Assembly (NCBI RefSeq): GCF_003333305.1
Contig: NZ_QOLD01000045.1
Span: 1 to 64,000 of the forward strand
Direction: 5' to 3'
Length of the DNA stretch: 64,000 nucleotides
From: Candidatus Colwellia aromaticivorans
GTDB taxonomy: Bacteria > Pseudomonadota > Gammaproteobacteria > Enterobacterales > Alteromonadaceae
Every line of letters begins with the position of its first letter. Positions within the stretch are counted from its first letter, which is position 1. Under the pieces are notes generated by a model. That model made no database searches. It was not told where the DNA came from and saw only the letters and a list, made by a program, of their open reading frames with translations. The position numbers and the translations under genes were made by a program. Shown here piece by piece: positions 27,446 through 35,982 of this stretch.

Positions 27446-28138
27446 ATGATAATGACTAAAAAAATATTGATGGTACTTACTTCACACGATGAGCTTGGTA
27501 ACACAGGCCAAAAAACTGGCTTTTGGGTTGAAGAGTTTGCAGCTCCTTATTACGCATTTATTGATGCAGGTATTGAAGTAACATTGGCAACACCAAAAGG
27601 TGGGCAAGCACCTATTGACCCGACAAGCACATTAGTAGACTTCCAAACCGCAGCTACGACACGTTATGATAGTGATGCTGCAGCACAAGCTAAAATTGCT
27701 ACCACGGTACAGTTATCTTCCCTTAACGAAAGTGATTTTGATGGCGTATTTTATCCTGGTGGTCATGGTCCATTATGGGATCTTACCGATAATACCGACT
27801 CAATCAGCTTGATTGAAAACTTTCTTAAAGCAGGTAAGGCCGTTGCGACAGTTTGTCATGCCAGCGCAGCCTTATTAAATGTAAAACAAGTATCTGGCGA
27901 ATTTGCAATCAAAGGCAAAGCTATTACAGGCTTTACTAATAGTGAAGAAGAAGCAGTGCAATTAACAGAAGTTGTGCCTTTTTTACTTGAAGACGAACTT
28001 ATTAAACGTGGCGGCGAATATCAAAAAGCAGAAGATTGGCATGCCTTTGCAATACAAGACGGCCTTATTATTACCGGTCAAAACCCAGCGAGTTCAGCAT
28101 TAGCGGCTGAAAAATTACTGACTCACCTATCAGCTTAG
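27446..28138 (+). CDS. DJ-1/PfpI-family protein (type 1 amidotransferase-like, Hsp31-type)
   Basis: The 230-residue protein matches the Hsp31/YDR533C branch: LTSHDELGNTGQKTGFWVEEFAAPYYAF (about residues 10-37) and the nucleophile elbow VATVCHASAALL (Cys about residue 132), with a glutamate in the WVEE region near the active site. Family members are glyoxalase III or deglycase-like or chaperones. It is divergent from a LysR gene. ATGATAATG gives two possible starts, 27446 or 27452. A broken curA-like gene follows directly, and a link to reactive carbonyl detoxification is plausible for both. Confidence 0.85.
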   Translation: MIMTKKILMVLTSHDELGNTGQKTGFWVEEFAAPYYAFIDAGIEVTLATPKGGQAPIDPTSTLVDFQTAATTRYDSDAAAQAKIATTVQLSSLNESDFDGVFYPGGHGPLWDLTDNTDSISLIENFLKAGKAVATVCHASAALLNVKQVSGEFAIKGKAITGFTNSEEEAVQLTEVVPFLLEDELIKRGGEYQKAEDWHAFAIQDGLIITGQNPASSALAAEKLLTHLSA

Positions 28139-28145
28139 ATCTTAA

Positions 28146-28625
28146 CTCGACCCTTATATGCGCGGTCGGATGAATGATGCCGAATCTTATGCTGATCCCG
28201 TTGCGTTAAATGCGGTAATGGTCGGTGGAAGTGTTTGTAGAGTAGAAGAGTCAAACCATAACGATTTTAAAAAGGTGATTGGGTTGTTGCTTTTGGTGGC
28301 TGGCAAGATTATAGCGTTATAAATGGCAGTGAATTACTTAAACTTGATAGCAACATGGCTAACCCATCACATGCTTTAGGTGTTTTAGGTATGCCAGGAC
28401 TAACGGCTTACATGGGCTTACTTGATATTGGCCAGCCAAAAGCAGGCGAAACGGTAGTCGTTGCTGCTGCCACAGGTGCTGTGGGCAGCTTAGTGGGTCA
28501 AATAGCTAAATTAAAAGGCTGTAAAGTGGTTGGTATTGCTGGTGGCGATACCAAATGCCAATATGCGTTTGAAACATTAGGTTTTGATTATTGTCTTGAT
28601 CATAAAAGTGATGACTTAGCTGAAC
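28146..28625 (+). pseudogene. Remnant of a CurA-like NADPH-dependent oxidoreductase
   Basis: The frame begins abruptly at LDPYMRGRMNDAESYADPVALNAVMVGG, which is residue 50 or so of the family, so the N-terminus is missing. A frameshift near 28275 follows; the next frame gives GDWVVAFGGWQDY and then a continuous part with NADP fold GLTAYMGLLDIGQPKAGETVVVAAATGAVGSLVGQIAKLKGCKVVG. It ends near 28625 in the family's nucleotide-binding half, where a GH3 tail begins. It probably encoded a zinc-free MDR reductase. Confidence 0.85.
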
Positions 28626-29214
28626 AATCAAACGTTGCGCTTAATATTAATAAAATTACTGATATTTTCTTAGGCAAAGCGATAGAGCCATGGGAAATGT
28701 TGTTGTTTTCTCAACAACAAGTAGCAGAAATAGAGTCGAGTAGTGAATCATTATCTGGAATTTTTTATCGAACAGTAGATAAACTAATACAAGAAGATTC
28801 TTTTCGCATTCAAACTACAGGAACAGCAATCACAGGAGTGAAATTTGTAAATAGTAATGGGTTTCGAGAAGATCTCTCTGCGGAACTTGAAAATAATGCG
28901 GCGTTAACGTTTACCGTAAAAAGAGATAGTGACGTCAATTCCCCATTTTTATCACGATGAATTGCGAGACTATTGGGGATACACAAGCCGATTGTCAGGC
29001 GAGTTATAATATTCAAGCACAATTAGCAGAGGTACCGTTAGGTGAATGGCACAATGTGTCCATTAGTTTACGTTGCTTTGCTGAAAAAGGTGTTCAACTT
29101 AACAAGGTTGCTGTTCCTTTTGAGCTTCGTACGCCTGGCACGATTAATTTATCTATTAATCATCTTCGTTTAGTCCCAAGTAATGCTGAAAGTTCGTTTA
29201 TAAATAGCCCTTAG
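28626..29214 (+). pseudogene. C-terminal remnant of a GH3 beta-glucosidase (exo-type)
   Basis: From about 28626 the frame of the curA remnant continues with sequence typical of the galactose-binding-like C-terminal domain of Alteromonadales family 3 glycoside hydrolases (EPWEMLLFSQQQ early, then AALTFTVKRDS). A frameshift near 28955 separates it from a last part reading CQASYNIQAQLAEVPLGEWHNVSISLRCFAEKGVQLNKVAVPFELRTPG, the usual end of these enzymes. The catalytic domains are absent, so this is a degraded tail joined to another gene by a deletion or recombination. An intact chimeric frame of 201 residues (ATG 28355-28960) crosses the joint. Confidence 0.75.
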
Positions 29215-29501
29215 TCAATTTGATTTTTAATAAAGGATAAACTTATTGCAAACGTGATGTTGGTTATTTTGTAATTAAAGTACAAAAAACAAACGTTTTA
29301 ATTTGATATTTATACTTTATGTAGTAATATTACCAATAGTTATAGCTATTAAAGTAAATTTCATGCGGTAATTTAATCTAACTATCGATAATGTGTTGTT
29401 TTATTTCATAGCCACAAGAGAATAAAAGCAACAAGATATTTTATTATTTGATAGCGCTTTATCGTTATCAGCCTAACAAATTTACAATATACGGATTATT
29501 A

Positions 29502-30596
29502 ATGACCAATTTAACAAGTTTAGTACCCCCTGGTGTAGTGAGTGGAGAACATTTAAATACCTTATATCGTGTTGCTCGTGAGCAGAATTTTGCTTTTCCA
29601 GCAGTAAATGTTGTTAGTACTAATTCGATTAACGCAGCGCTTGAAGCTGCTTATCAATGTCAATCGCCTATCATTATTCAGTTGTCACACGGTGGCGCAG
29701 CATTTTTCCTGGGTAAGGGCGCACCATTAAAAGATCATGAACCATCAATTGCTGGTGCTATTGCAGCTGCTAATTATGTACATGAGGTTGCAAAATATTA
29801 TGGTATACCTGTTGTTCTTCATACCGATCATGCAGCTAAAAAATTATTACCTTGGATCGATGGCTTATTAGATGCAGGGGAGGCGTATTATCATTTACAT
29901 GGTAAACCGCTATTTAGTTCACATATGCTAGATTTATCAGAAGAAAGCTTAACTGAAAATATTGAGACTTGTCAGCAATATTTAGCGCGTATGTCAAAAC
30001 TTGATATGGGCATAGAAATTGAACTTGGCTGCACTGGTGGTGAAGAAGACGGGGTTGATAATACAGATCTTGATACCTCATTACTTTATACACAACCCGA
30101 AGATGTTGCTTATGCTTATGAGCAATTAAGCCGAGTGAGTGATTCATTCACCATTGCTGCTTCATTTGGTAATGTACATGGTGTTTATAAGCCTGGTAAT
30201 GTTCAATTAACGCCAAAAATATTGAAAAAATCGCAAGCGTTTGTTTCACAAAAATATGGTTTAGAGCAGAACACTTTGAACTTTGTATTCCATGGCGGCT
30301 CTGGATCAGATCCAGCTGAAATTACTGAAGCAATTGGCTATGGGGTGATAAAAATGAATATAGATACCGACACACAATGGGCAAGCTGGCAGGGGGTTTC
30401 TAATTACTATAAAGATAATGAAGCATACCTTCAGAGCCAAATTGGTAACCCAACGGGTGACGATAGCCCAAATAAAAAATACTACGATCCACGTGTGTGG
30501 TTACGTAAAATAGAACAATCAATGACCGAGCGTTTAGCGCTTTCATTTAAAGAACTCAATTGCCTTGATAGGTATAAGGAAAAGGAAGAATTATGA
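29502..30596 (+). CDS. fbaA: Class II fructose-bisphosphate aldolase
   Basis: I take ATG 29502 (MTNLTSLVPPGVVSG), giving 364 residues, which fits the E. coli FbaA length and N-terminus (V.PGV..G); the in-frame ATG at 29448 adds 18 unsupported residues. Metal ligands are visible: His in VVLHTDHAAKK, Glu in EIELGCTGGEEDG, His in FGNVHGVYKPGN and in NFVFHGGSGS. The enzyme splits or forms fructose-1,6-bisphosphate in the cytoplasm. It overlaps fbp by four bases (ATGA), so both are in one operon in a gluconeogenic arrangement. Confidence 0.95.
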   Translation: MTNLTSLVPPGVVSGEHLNTLYRVAREQNFAFPAVNVVSTNSINAALEAAYQCQSPIIIQLSHGGAAFFLGKGAPLKDHEPSIAGAIAAANYVHEVAKYYGIPVVLHTDHAAKKLLPWIDGLLDAGEAYYHLHGKPLFSSHMLDLSEESLTENIETCQQYLARMSKLDMGIEIELGCTGGEEDGVDNTDLDTSLLYTQPEDVAYAYEQLSRVSDSFTIAASFGNVHGVYKPGNVQLTPKILKKSQAFVSQKYGLEQNTLNFVFHGGSGSDPAEITEAIGYGVIKMNIDTDTQWASWQGVSNYYKDNEAYLQSQIGNPTGDDSPNKKYYDPRVWLRKIEQSMTERLALSFKELNCLDRYKEKEEL

Positions 30597-31567
30597 AGCG
30601 TTTAATCCCCTGTTTAGAGCAGGATAATGTCGAAATTGAATTGATCTTGTTGATCAAAACCATACTAACGGCTTGTAAAGAAATATCATTTAGAGTGGGT
30701 CAGGGGGCATTGTCTAATGTGCTTGGCTCTACGCTAGATGAGAATATTCAAGGTGAAACACAAAAAAAATTAGACATCATCAGTAATCAGTTACTTAAAG
30801 ACATGTTATTAGAAAGTGGTAAAGTAAGAACTATTGCGTCTGAAGAAGAAGACTCTGTTGTTGCGGCGACTGAAGGTGCACCTTATATTGTTGCTTTTGA
30901 CCCACTAGATGGCTCTTCAAATATTGACATTAATGGTCAAATAGGCACCATTTTTACTATATATCGTGCAAAAGATGATGTACCTGCGGAAAGTGAATTA
31001 CAATTTTCACAAAAAGGGACAGAGCAAGTGTGTGCAGGCTATGTTTTATATGGCCCATCTACGATGTTGGCGCTGACAACGGGTGGACCATCGCGTTTAT
31101 ACACCTTAGATAAAACACAGGGTTGCTATTTACTGACCACCGAACAAATGGATATCCCGACAGAAACACAAGAGTTTGCTGTGAACATGTCAAACTTCAA
31201 TCAATGGTCATCAGGATTCACGCATTATATCAATGATCTTCTTTTAGGTAATGAAGGAACGCGTGCTAAAAAATATAACATGCGTTGGAATGGCGCAATG
31301 GTGGGTGATGTACATCGTGTGTTGTCTCGTGGCGGAATTTTTTGTTATCCCAATGATATTAAAAAACCTGAGCAACCGGCTAAATTACGTTTGTTGTATG
31401 AAGCAAACCCCTTAGCAATGTTAGTTGAAAATGCCAACGGTAAAGCCTTTACCGAGCAAGAACGAATCTTAGCTATTGCTCCGTCTCATATTCATCAACG
31501 TGTTGCCGTGATTATGGGCTCAACTCAAGAAGTAGATGAATGCTTAGGATATTTAAAAACCAACTAA
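30593..31567 (+). CDS. fbp: Fructose-1,6-bisphosphatase class I
   Basis: The 324-residue protein has the class I FBPase sites: ASEEED near residue 78-86, AFDPLDGSSNID at about 98-110 (metal and phosphate binding), and the late region RWNGAMVGDVHRVLSRGGIFCYP (about 232-256). It dephosphorylates fructose-1,6-bisphosphate to fructose-6-phosphate, the next step after the aldolase in gluconeogenesis. The start overlaps the aldolase stop by four bases, indicating coupled translation. pgi, which uses its product, follows after 347 bases containing a MITE. Confidence 0.95.
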   Translation: MKRLIPCLEQDNVEIELILLIKTILTACKEISFRVGQGALSNVLGSTLDENIQGETQKKLDIISNQLLKDMLLESGKVRTIASEEEDSVVAATEGAPYIVAFDPLDGSSNIDINGQIGTIFTIYRAKDDVPAESELQFSQKGTEQVCAGYVLYGPSTMLALTTGGPSRLYTLDKTQGCYLLTTEQMDIPTETQEFAVNMSNFNQWSSGFTHYINDLLLGNEGTRAKKYNMRWNGAMVGDVHRVLSRGGIFCYPNDIKKPEQPAKLRLLYEANPLAMLVENANGKAFTEQERILAIAPSHIHQRVAVIMGSTQEVDECLGYLKTN

Positions 31568-31914
31568 AAAGGTTAGGGTCTGCGGAACTTTTTAAATAAA
31601 GTTCAAGCGTGACTCTTTTATAAAACCTTTGATTAATAACGTTAACTAATCAGTTGTTATGATTAGTTAATATAAAAGACCGCTCATGTCTAATACCAAT
31701 CAGATTAATTAAGGGTTCAAATTTTAATGAAGATAAATTTTCAAGAACAAGGCGCTTGATTGAGCAATAGCTGGCTATTGGGATTGAAAGCAACGATGTT
31801 ATTGGATATTTAGACCATTTAAAAAGATCACTTAGTTAGTCTGATTGGTATAGATGTTGCTCTGCAAGGTTATCATTTAGATAGTCTCATTTTTTATCAC
31901 AGGATATAACGTGT
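31568..31914. other. Gap between fbp and pgi, containing a hairpin and a MITE
   Basis: After fbp a perfect 11-bp stem TTAACTAATCA/TGATTAGTTAA lies at 31642-31670, without a T-run. The MITE-like element at 31691-31852 follows. pgi starts 62 bases beyond it. Whether pgi is still cotranscribed with fbp cannot be told. Confidence 0.6.
31693..31852. repeat. MITE-like element with ends similar to the IS630-type element
   Basis: The left end reads TACCAATCAGATTAATTAAG and the right end, inverted, TCTGATTGGTATA, so the termini are complementary over 13 bases. The element is about 160 bp, has no frame, and includes an internal short inverted repeat. The ends closely resemble those of the IS630-type element at 33841-34828 (TATACCAATTACATTAATTA). 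It may be a non-autonomous relative moved by such a transposase. Confidence 0.7.
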
Positions 31915-33543
31915 ATGTTACCAAGTAGCCCAGAGTGGAAATCACTCGTCAATCATTATAATAAAAATGTATCTATACAAATGCGTGATTTATTTATTCA
32001 AGATACTGAGCGTTTTAATAATTTTTCTCTTTCTGCCGCTGGAATAATGCTAGATTATTCTAAGAACCGTGTTACTGACGAAACAATGCACTTATTAATG
32101 AATTTGGCACAAGCATCCGATTTATTGAATAAGCGTGACAAAATGTTTAATGGCTCAGCGATCAATACCACTGAAAACCGTCCGGTATTACATACCGCGC
32201 TGCGTAACTTTTCAGATAAACCCGTCTATGTTGATGGTGTTGATGTGATGCCACAAATAAAAACAACACTCGCTAAGTTAGAAAGTTTTGTCAATGATAT
32301 TTCATTAGGTAAAAAAGTAGGGTACACAGGTAAAGCGTTTACTGATGTGGTAAGTATCGGTATTGGCGGGTCTTTTCTTGGGCCTAAGATAATGTCAGAG
32401 GCGCTAAAATCTTATCAACAACCTCATTTAAAGGTCCATTTTATTGCCAATGTTGATGGTTGTCATATTCACGATGTGCTGTCTAAAGTAAACCCTGAAA
32501 CAACATTGTTTATAACGTCATCCAAAACATTAACAACTCAAGAAACATTACGTAATACGCTCACCGCACGGGATTGGTTTGTTGCAACAGCACCAGAAAA
32601 AGAGGTTAAATATCATTTTGCTTGTGTTTCATCTAATGTAGAAGCCGCGCAAAAATTAGGTATTGAGAAAGAAAATATTTTCCCTATGTGGGATTGGGTT
32701 GGTGGTCGTTACTCTGTGTGGTCTGCTATTGGTTTACCGTTGGCGTTAGCGATAGGATTTGATAATTACCGTGAGTTTTTACATGGCGCGTTTGAAATGG
32801 ATGAACATTTCACCCATGCGCCACTAGAAAAAAACTTGCCGGTTATTCTTGCTTTATTAGGTATTTGGTACCGAAATTTTCATGGCGCTCAATCGCAAGT
32901 ATTATTACCTTATTATCATTATTTACGAGGTTTACCTGCTTATATTCAACAACTGGATATGGAAAGTAATGGTAAATCAATTTCAGTTGATAATAAGTCT
33001 TTGTCTTATGATACTGGCCCAATAATTTGGGGAAGCGAAGGGACAAATGGTCAGCACTCGTTTCATCAACTAATCCATCAAAGCAAAACACCTATTCCAG
33101 TCGATTTTTTGATGCCTTTATCCCCCTCTCATGAAGTTGGAAATCATCATGATATGCTAGCGTCTAACTGTTTTGGTCAAAGTCAGGCATTAATGGCAGG
33201 GCAAAGTCTCGAAGAAGTTAAAGCGGCGATGAAAAAGGCTAACTGTGATGTATCAGAAATTCAAAAGCTGTCTACTCATAAAGTGATGGAGGGTAATAAA
33301 CCAAGTAATACCCTTTTATTTGAAAAACTGACTCCTAAGGTACTCGGTAGTTTAATTGCTATGTACGAGCATAAAGTGTTTGTTCAAGGTGTCATTTGGA
33401 ATGTGAATTCTTTTGACCAATGGGGTGTTGAATTAGGAAAGTCGCTAGGCAATAAAGTATTAACAAAAATATCCGACCCTACAGAGGTATTAGATATGGA
33501 TGGTTCAACCAATGAATTAATTAAACTGTATAGAGCTCGTTAA
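31915..33543 (+). CDS. pgi: Glucose-6-phosphate isomerase
   Basis: The 542-residue protein has the classic Pgi sequence layout: VSIGIGGSFLGPKIMSEAL (about residues 145-163), FITSSKTLTTQET, WDWVGGRYSVWSAIGLPLALAIGFDNYREFL (about 262-292), MESNGK, and HSFHQLIHQ plus the C-terminal QGVIWNVNSFDQWGVELGK with conserved active-site residues. It interconverts glucose-6-phosphate and fructose-6-phosphate. It follows fbaA and fbp, after a MITE insertion, and the three together form a gluconeogenic or reversed-glycolysis group. Confidence 0.96.
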   Translation: MLPSSPEWKSLVNHYNKNVSIQMRDLFIQDTERFNNFSLSAAGIMLDYSKNRVTDETMHLLMNLAQASDLLNKRDKMFNGSAINTTENRPVLHTALRNFSDKPVYVDGVDVMPQIKTTLAKLESFVNDISLGKKVGYTGKAFTDVVSIGIGGSFLGPKIMSEALKSYQQPHLKVHFIANVDGCHIHDVLSKVNPETTLFITSSKTLTTQETLRNTLTARDWFVATAPEKEVKYHFACVSSNVEAAQKLGIEKENIFPMWDWVGGRYSVWSAIGLPLALAIGFDNYREFLHGAFEMDEHFTHAPLEKNLPVILALLGIWYRNFHGAQSQVLLPYYHYLRGLPAYIQQLDMESNGKSISVDNKSLSYDTGPIIWGSEGTNGQHSFHQLIHQSKTPIPVDFLMPLSPSHEVGNHHDMLASNCFGQSQALMAGQSLEEVKAAMKKANCDVSEIQKLSTHKVMEGNKPSNTLLFEKLTPKVLGSLIAMYEHKVFVQGVIWNVNSFDQWGVELGKSLGNKVLTKISDPTEVLDMDGSTNELIKLYRAR

Positions 33544-33710
33544 TCTCTATAAGTTTATGAATAATTCGGTATTTAAATTTATTAGTATCAATGAAGTTGC
33601 CATCTGATAATCCGCAATATACATACGCTTTCATTTTTAGTACTTGATGAATAGATAAAACCAACATGTATTAAATAAACGGGCAGATTCAACTTTGAAG
33701 TACATAACGA

Positions 33711-33836
33711 TTAAGCCGCTATGGCCATCATGGGCTCAGCCATTAACTTGGCTGGTGTTTGATAATTTAGTTTCTTCCTCGGTCTCTCATTGAGCTGTAC
33801 TATTACATTTGGGTATAGTTCTTTTAAAGCGACGAC
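33711..33836 (-). pseudogene. C-terminal remnant of an IS30-family transposase
   Basis: On the minus strand a 39-codon frame reads LKELYPNVIVQLNERPRKKLNYQTPAKLM and ends at TAA 33711-33713. LNERPRK..NYQTPA is the conserved C-terminal signature of IS30 transposases. The rest of the gene is absent; the frame stops within nine bases of the IS630-type element's left border at 33841, so it is a tail left by an earlier insertion or deletion. Confidence 0.7.
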
Positions 33837-33840
33837 CTAT

Positions 33841-34828
33841 TATACCAATTACATTAATTAACTTCCCAAATTAAGCCAATCTCTAAAGCATATATTTTTC
33901 ACACGATTTATATCACTTCTGAAGCTATTCCATGCATCACTACAAGACTCAACAATATCGTCATAATCCTTAAAGCATTTATTCGCTAATTCACTTTGTC
34001 GTAACCATTGCCATACTTGCTCAATTGGATTTAACTCTGGCGAATAAGCCGGCAATTTGATAATGCTAACATTATCAAATTCATCAACAACATTCTCTGT
34101 ATGCCAACCCCTCCATCCATTATGACAACACTGTGCCTTCCTGTTGGAGTTGCTTGTGATATTTGTTCCATGTGCAGCCTCATACCCTCTTTATTTGAAA
34201 ATGGCACAACTAAAGCTTCTGTGTTTCCATTAGCTGGGCAAACAGCACCAAATAAATAAGCGTTTATAAATTGTTGCGGCTTAACTGCTCGCGGGCGGCT
34301 CCCTTTTACTGCCCAGAGCCTAGTAGTTGTATTCTGTTGACCAAATCTTGCTTCATCTTGAAACCAGATATCTACACTATCCAAGGCTTGATCCTCTGGG
34401 ATCTTGTCGATCAATGTCATTTTGAATTTTTTAAAATCTTCTTGAATTTCTTGAGATTGCTTGGGGTGGCGAGAGCGACTTGTTATCCATTAAAAATTAA
34501 GTGAATGCAATAATCTATAAATATTGGTTTTGCTGTATTTAACCCCAAACTTTTCATTTAAGCCTTCGCCGTTCCAGGCCATTTGTGAAGACTCTTTTAG
34601 TCCAATCATTGACAATTCTCCGGCTTACTTTTAAATATTTGGCCGCTTGAGCTCTATCAGCTCCGTCCTTGATGTGTGATAGTGCCAATAAACGAATTCG
34701 CATTCTGCCATTGGTTTCTTGAGCTATAAGTGCCTTTAAATTAATTGGCTCTAATTTCTCAGATAATTGTTTTTGAGTAATATATTTCATACCAGCAATT
34801 AGATCACAAAATTAGTGTAATTGGTATA
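33841..34828. mobile_element. IS630-type insertion sequence, decayed
   Basis: Terminal inverted repeats TATACCAATTACA lie at 33841-33853 and, inverted, at 34816-34828, and similarity continues inward (TTAATT against AATTAG). The outer bases are TA-rich as expected for an element that targets TA. The transposase on the minus strand is broken into at least three frames, so the copy is inactive. It lies between an IS30 tail and the tRNA array. Confidence 0.85.
33858..34790 (-). pseudogene. IS630-family transposase, frameshifted
   Basis: The 5' part (ATG 34790 to about 34557) encodes a helix-turn-helix region (RAQAAKYLKVSRRIVNDWTKRVF). A middle frame (34420 to 34031) gives WFQDEARFGQQNTTTRLWAVKGSRPRA and VIMDGG, the first and second acidic residues of the DDE site. 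The last frame (34055 to 33858) gives MPAYSPELNPIEQVWQWLRQ, with the third acidic residue in PELNPIE. At least two frameshifts separate the parts, so no active enzyme is made. Confidence 0.88.
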
Positions 34829-34911
34829 ATTCAATAGAGCTGGGGGGTTAAGTGATTTTGGCCACTAATTTATATTTTTGACTGTAGCCCTTTATGTATA
34901 AGGCTTGAAGA

Positions 34912-34987
34912 TGGTGGACGATACTGGGCTTGAACCAGTGACCCCCGCCTTGTAAGGGCGGTGCTCTCCCAACTGAGCTAATCGTCC
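34912..34987 (-). tRNA. tRNA-Val (anticodon TAC)
   Basis: The 76-base sequence folds as a cloverleaf with acceptor GGACGAT/ATCGTCC, D-arm TTAGCTCAGTTGGGAGAGC, anticodon loop CTTACAA (TAC) and T-loop GGTTCAAGC, and encodes its own CCA. It is identical in the mature part to copies at 35028-35103 and 35617-35692. Confidence 0.97.
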
Positions 34988-35027
34988 ATATATATCAGAT
35001 AGTGATATGAATCTAGGGATGTGATGA

Positions 35028-35103
35028 TGGTGGACGATACTGGGCTTGAACCAGTGACCCCCGCCTTGTAAGGGCGGTGCTCTCCCAACTGAGCTAATCG
35101 TCC
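35028..35103 (-). tRNA. tRNA-Val (anticodon TAC)
   Basis: Second copy of the 76-base tRNA-Val with encoded CCA. The spacer to the previous copy is 40 bases. Confidence 0.97.
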
Positions 35104-35136
35104 GACATATCATGTCTAACTTTATATAAACAAAAG

Positions 35137-35213
35137 TGGCGGAGTGGACGGGACTCGAACCCGCGACCCCCGGCGTGACAGGCCGGTATTCTAACCAACT
35201 GAACTACCACTCC
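35137..35213 (-). tRNA. tRNA-Asp (anticodon GTC)
   Basis: The 77-base sequence has acceptor GGAGTGG/CCACTCC, D-arm with GTTCAGTTGGTTAGAA, anticodon loop CTGTCAC (GTC), T-arm GCGGGTTCGAGTCCCGT and encoded CCA. It is the first of three copies. Confidence 0.97.
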
Positions 35214-35246
35214 GCAAAATCTTGCTTATATGTCGATAAATAAATG

Positions 35247-35323
35247 TGGCGGAGTGGACGGGACTCGAACCCGCGACCCCCGGCGTGACAGGCCGGTATT
35301 CTAACCAACTGAACTACCACTCC
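35247..35323 (-). tRNA. tRNA-Asp (anticodon GTC)
   Basis: Second of three identical tRNA-Asp genes, 77 bases with encoded CCA. The flanking sequence differs, so the duplication is confined mostly to the tRNA and a few surrounding bases. Confidence 0.97.
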
Positions 35324-35389
35324 GCAAAATCTATATATCTTAGAGTTTCACTAAAAAGCACGGTACTCTATACCGTTCATAAACAAAGT

Positions 35390-35466
35390 TGGCGGAGTGG
35401 ACGGGACTCGAACCCGCGACCCCCGGCGTGACAGGCCGGTATTCTAACCAACTGAACTACCACTCC
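35390..35466 (-). tRNA. tRNA-Asp (anticodon GTC)
   Basis: Third identical tRNA-Asp gene, 77 bases with encoded CCA. In transcription order it is the first of the three Asp copies. Confidence 0.97.
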
Positions 35467-35510
35467 ACGATATTTTGTTTACTAAGAGATTCTTTTAATA
35501 AAAAGAATAT

Positions 35511-35567
35511 TGACAATACTGGTGTTAAATCAGTGACTGGTGCGGGTTGTAAAGAGTAGAAGGTGCT
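35511..35567 (-). pseudogene. Decayed tRNA-Val remnant inside the tRNA array
   Basis: The + strand text from 35511 (GACAATACTGGTGTTAAATC) matches the tRNA-Val complement (GACGATACTGGGCTTGAACC) with several changes, and a later TTGTAA matches the anticodon region. The acceptor and D-arm no longer pair. It sits at the regular position for a tRNA between the third Asp gene and the first Val gene. It is a dead copy of tRNA-Val. Confidence 0.75.
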
Positions 35568-35616
35568 TGACCTTTATCTTTCCACACTAGCTTGTCTATA
35601 TACAATTAAATAAAAA

Positions 35617-35692
35617 TGGTGGACGATACTGGGCTTGAACCAGTGACCCCCGCCTTGTAAGGGCGGTGCTCTCCCAACTGAGCTAATCGTCC
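35617..35692 (-). tRNA. tRNA-Val (anticodon TAC), first gene of the array
   Basis: Promoter-proximal copy of the 76-base tRNA-Val, identical in the mature part to the two distal copies. A consensus promoter starts 17 bases upstream. Confidence 0.97.
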
Positions 35693-35708
35693 GTCTCCGT
35701 GGTGGCGT

Positions 35709-35736
35709 ATTATAGGCAGATCCAAAAAGCTGTCAA
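35709..35736 (-). promoter_or_regulatory. Consensus sigma-70 promoter of the tRNA array
   Basis: Read on the minus strand, TTGACA at 35731-35736 is followed after 16 bases by TATAAT at 35709-35714. Both hexamers are perfect. A GC-containing discriminator (ACGCCACC) follows, as expected for a stable-RNA promoter under stringent control. Confidence 0.9.
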
Positions 35737-35982
35737 CATAAAAACCATTAAATTTACTAATTTTTTTTAAATAAGTCGCTGTTTGATTTATTTTTATCCA
35801 CAACGACTGTTTTGTCTGCAATTACACCTGTCTACTAGCCGTTTAAATCCAAAATAGTAAAAACAAAGTTCTGTAAAAGGTGAATTAACTTAGCCACAGT
35901 GATAAAATGTCGCCAATTTTTTAAGACCTAATTATCGCATTGAGCTTAACTTGGCTCTATTGCGTACAAAATTGAGAATTTT

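Noticed and set aside
35246-35431. Open frames across the tRNA array (for example starting MAEWTGLEPATPG)
   Set aside because: They are translations of tRNA-Asp and tRNA-Val gene sequence, a known source of false protein predictions.
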